The position numbers were made by a program, and so were the translations under genes. A DNA stretch of 64,000 bases from Heliopora coerulea (lineage: Eukaryota; Cnidaria; Anthozoa; Scleralcyonacea; Helioporidae), in the NCBI GenBank assembly GCA_030142905.1, contig JASJOG010000114.1, forward strand, positions 248,001 through 312,000, read 5' to 3'. Of this stretch, positions 63,801 to 64,000 are shown piece after piece (position 1 is the stretch's first letter; the number at the start of each line of letters is the position of its first letter). The notes under the pieces are model-generated. The model made no database searches and was not told the DNA's origin. It saw only the letters and a program-made list of their open reading frames with translations.

Positions 63801-64000
63801 TTTAAAAATATGGCAATGTTTAGAAATTGGACAATTAAGCGTTATTCGCCTAAAACCCAGATGTATTGTTATAACTTGTTGAAGAACAAATACGTTTACT
63901 AAACTTTTCAAATACTTCTAAATTGTTCTCCTCCACCCAAACATCATAAAGCAAATCGATTTTCGTCGATTCAACGAGTTGCTGTGAAAATTTCTCAAAC
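60861..64000 (+). repeat. Right end of window: c-d-e and e-f modules, array continues
   Basis: Units at 60,861, e 61,240, c 61,619, d 61,999, e/c hybrid 62,378, 62,757, 63,136, e/c hybrid 63,515, and a partial unit from 63,894. The stretch 62,378-63,514 follows 58,585-59,721 at offset 3,793 bp. 61,619 shares derived bases with 52,891. The window ends inside a normal monomer at AATTTCTCAAAC, so no array edge is present. Confidence 0.82.

Larger units (their letters stand above)
1..64000 (+). repeat. Tandem satellite array, ~380-bp monomer, open at both ends
   Basis: The stretch GTTTACTAAAC followed by CTAAATTG 24 bases later recurs every 378-383 bp along the whole window (for example 4, 384, 763, 1143 ... 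63136, 63515, 63894). All copies are head-to-tail on the plus strand and I saw no inverted copy. Exceptions to the period are four fused units of 500 bp and one unit of 375 bp. No unrelated sequence interrupts the array. Monomers differ by scattered substitutions and one-to-few-base indels, and the combinations of variants form higher-order repeats listed separately. Arrays like this are typical of eukaryotic constitutive heterochromatin. Centromeric, pericentromeric or subtelomeric placement cannot be decided here. The satellite family and host species are not recognised. Confidence 0.98.

Noticed and set aside
1..64000. CRISPR array, because of regular spacing of short identical stretches
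   Set aside because: There are no unique spacers; the sequence between any two identical stretches is itself the same repeat. The ~380-bp period is far larger than a CRISPR unit.
1..64000. Transposable elements, tRNA/rRNA genes or telomeric repeats hidden in the array
   Set aside because: Every ~380-bp step could be assigned to the same monomer on the plus strand. No stretch of more than a few tens of bases falls outside it.

Overview
The whole 64 kb window is one uninterrupted head-to-tail satellite DNA array. The monomer is about 380 bp (observed 375-383), AT-rich (roughly one third G+C by eye), and every copy lies in the same orientation. Taking the phase at GTTTACTAAAC, I counted about 168 monomer boundaries by eye, from position 4 to 63,894. 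The array runs off both edges. I found no protein gene, tRNA, rRNA, transposon, telomere repeat or CRISPR array. A mono-family array of this length with higher-order repeat (HOR) structure points to eukaryotic heterochromatin (centromeric, pericentromeric or subtelomeric). I cannot name the species or chromosome position, and I do not recognise the satellite family.

Layout. (1) 1-17.6 kb is an older, more diverse zone: a 1,898-bp five-monomer repeat at 1-3.4 kb, then an approximately 3.9-kb HOR present as two long copies (about 3.15-6.29 and 10.6-13.7 kb, offset 7,467 bp), a third at 13.7-17.6 kb (offset 3,918 bp from the second), and a collapsed copy at 6.2-7.5 kb. This HOR is marked by a 27-bp-period internal duplication and a 500-bp fused monomer. 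(2) 17.6-26.3 kb is a mosaic of segments whose relatives lie elsewhere in the window (offsets 10,497, 5,312 and 12,911 bp). (3) 26.3-64 kb is a younger, more homogenised zone. Seven copies of one recognisable anchor monomer (26,312; 32,388; 38,467; 42,643; 49,096; 55,548; 56,688) delimit HOR copies of 6,076, 6,079, 4,176, 6,453, 6,452 and 1,140 bp and a final open-ended one. Inside them, small c-d-e modules expand and contract by whole monomers (758, 1,138, 1,518 bp).

The array records its own history: unequal exchanges that removed exactly one monomer and left hybrid monomers, an apparent short gene-conversion patch at about 39.41-39.44 kb, a 2.3-kb block recurring 12.9 kb away, and shared derived point changes linking 52.9 kb with 61.6 kb. 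The most function-like feature of the monomer is a 74-bp block in which TCGTC/GACGA recurs as three overlapping or adjacent inverted repeats in otherwise AT-rich DNA. It is a candidate protein-binding or DNA-structure element.

The many 60-87-codon open frames recur because the monomer recurs. Almost all begin at TTG rather than ATG, 380 is not a multiple of 3, and I do not regard any as a gene. All block boundaries, offsets and differences were read by eye; block edges are good to a few tens of bases at best.
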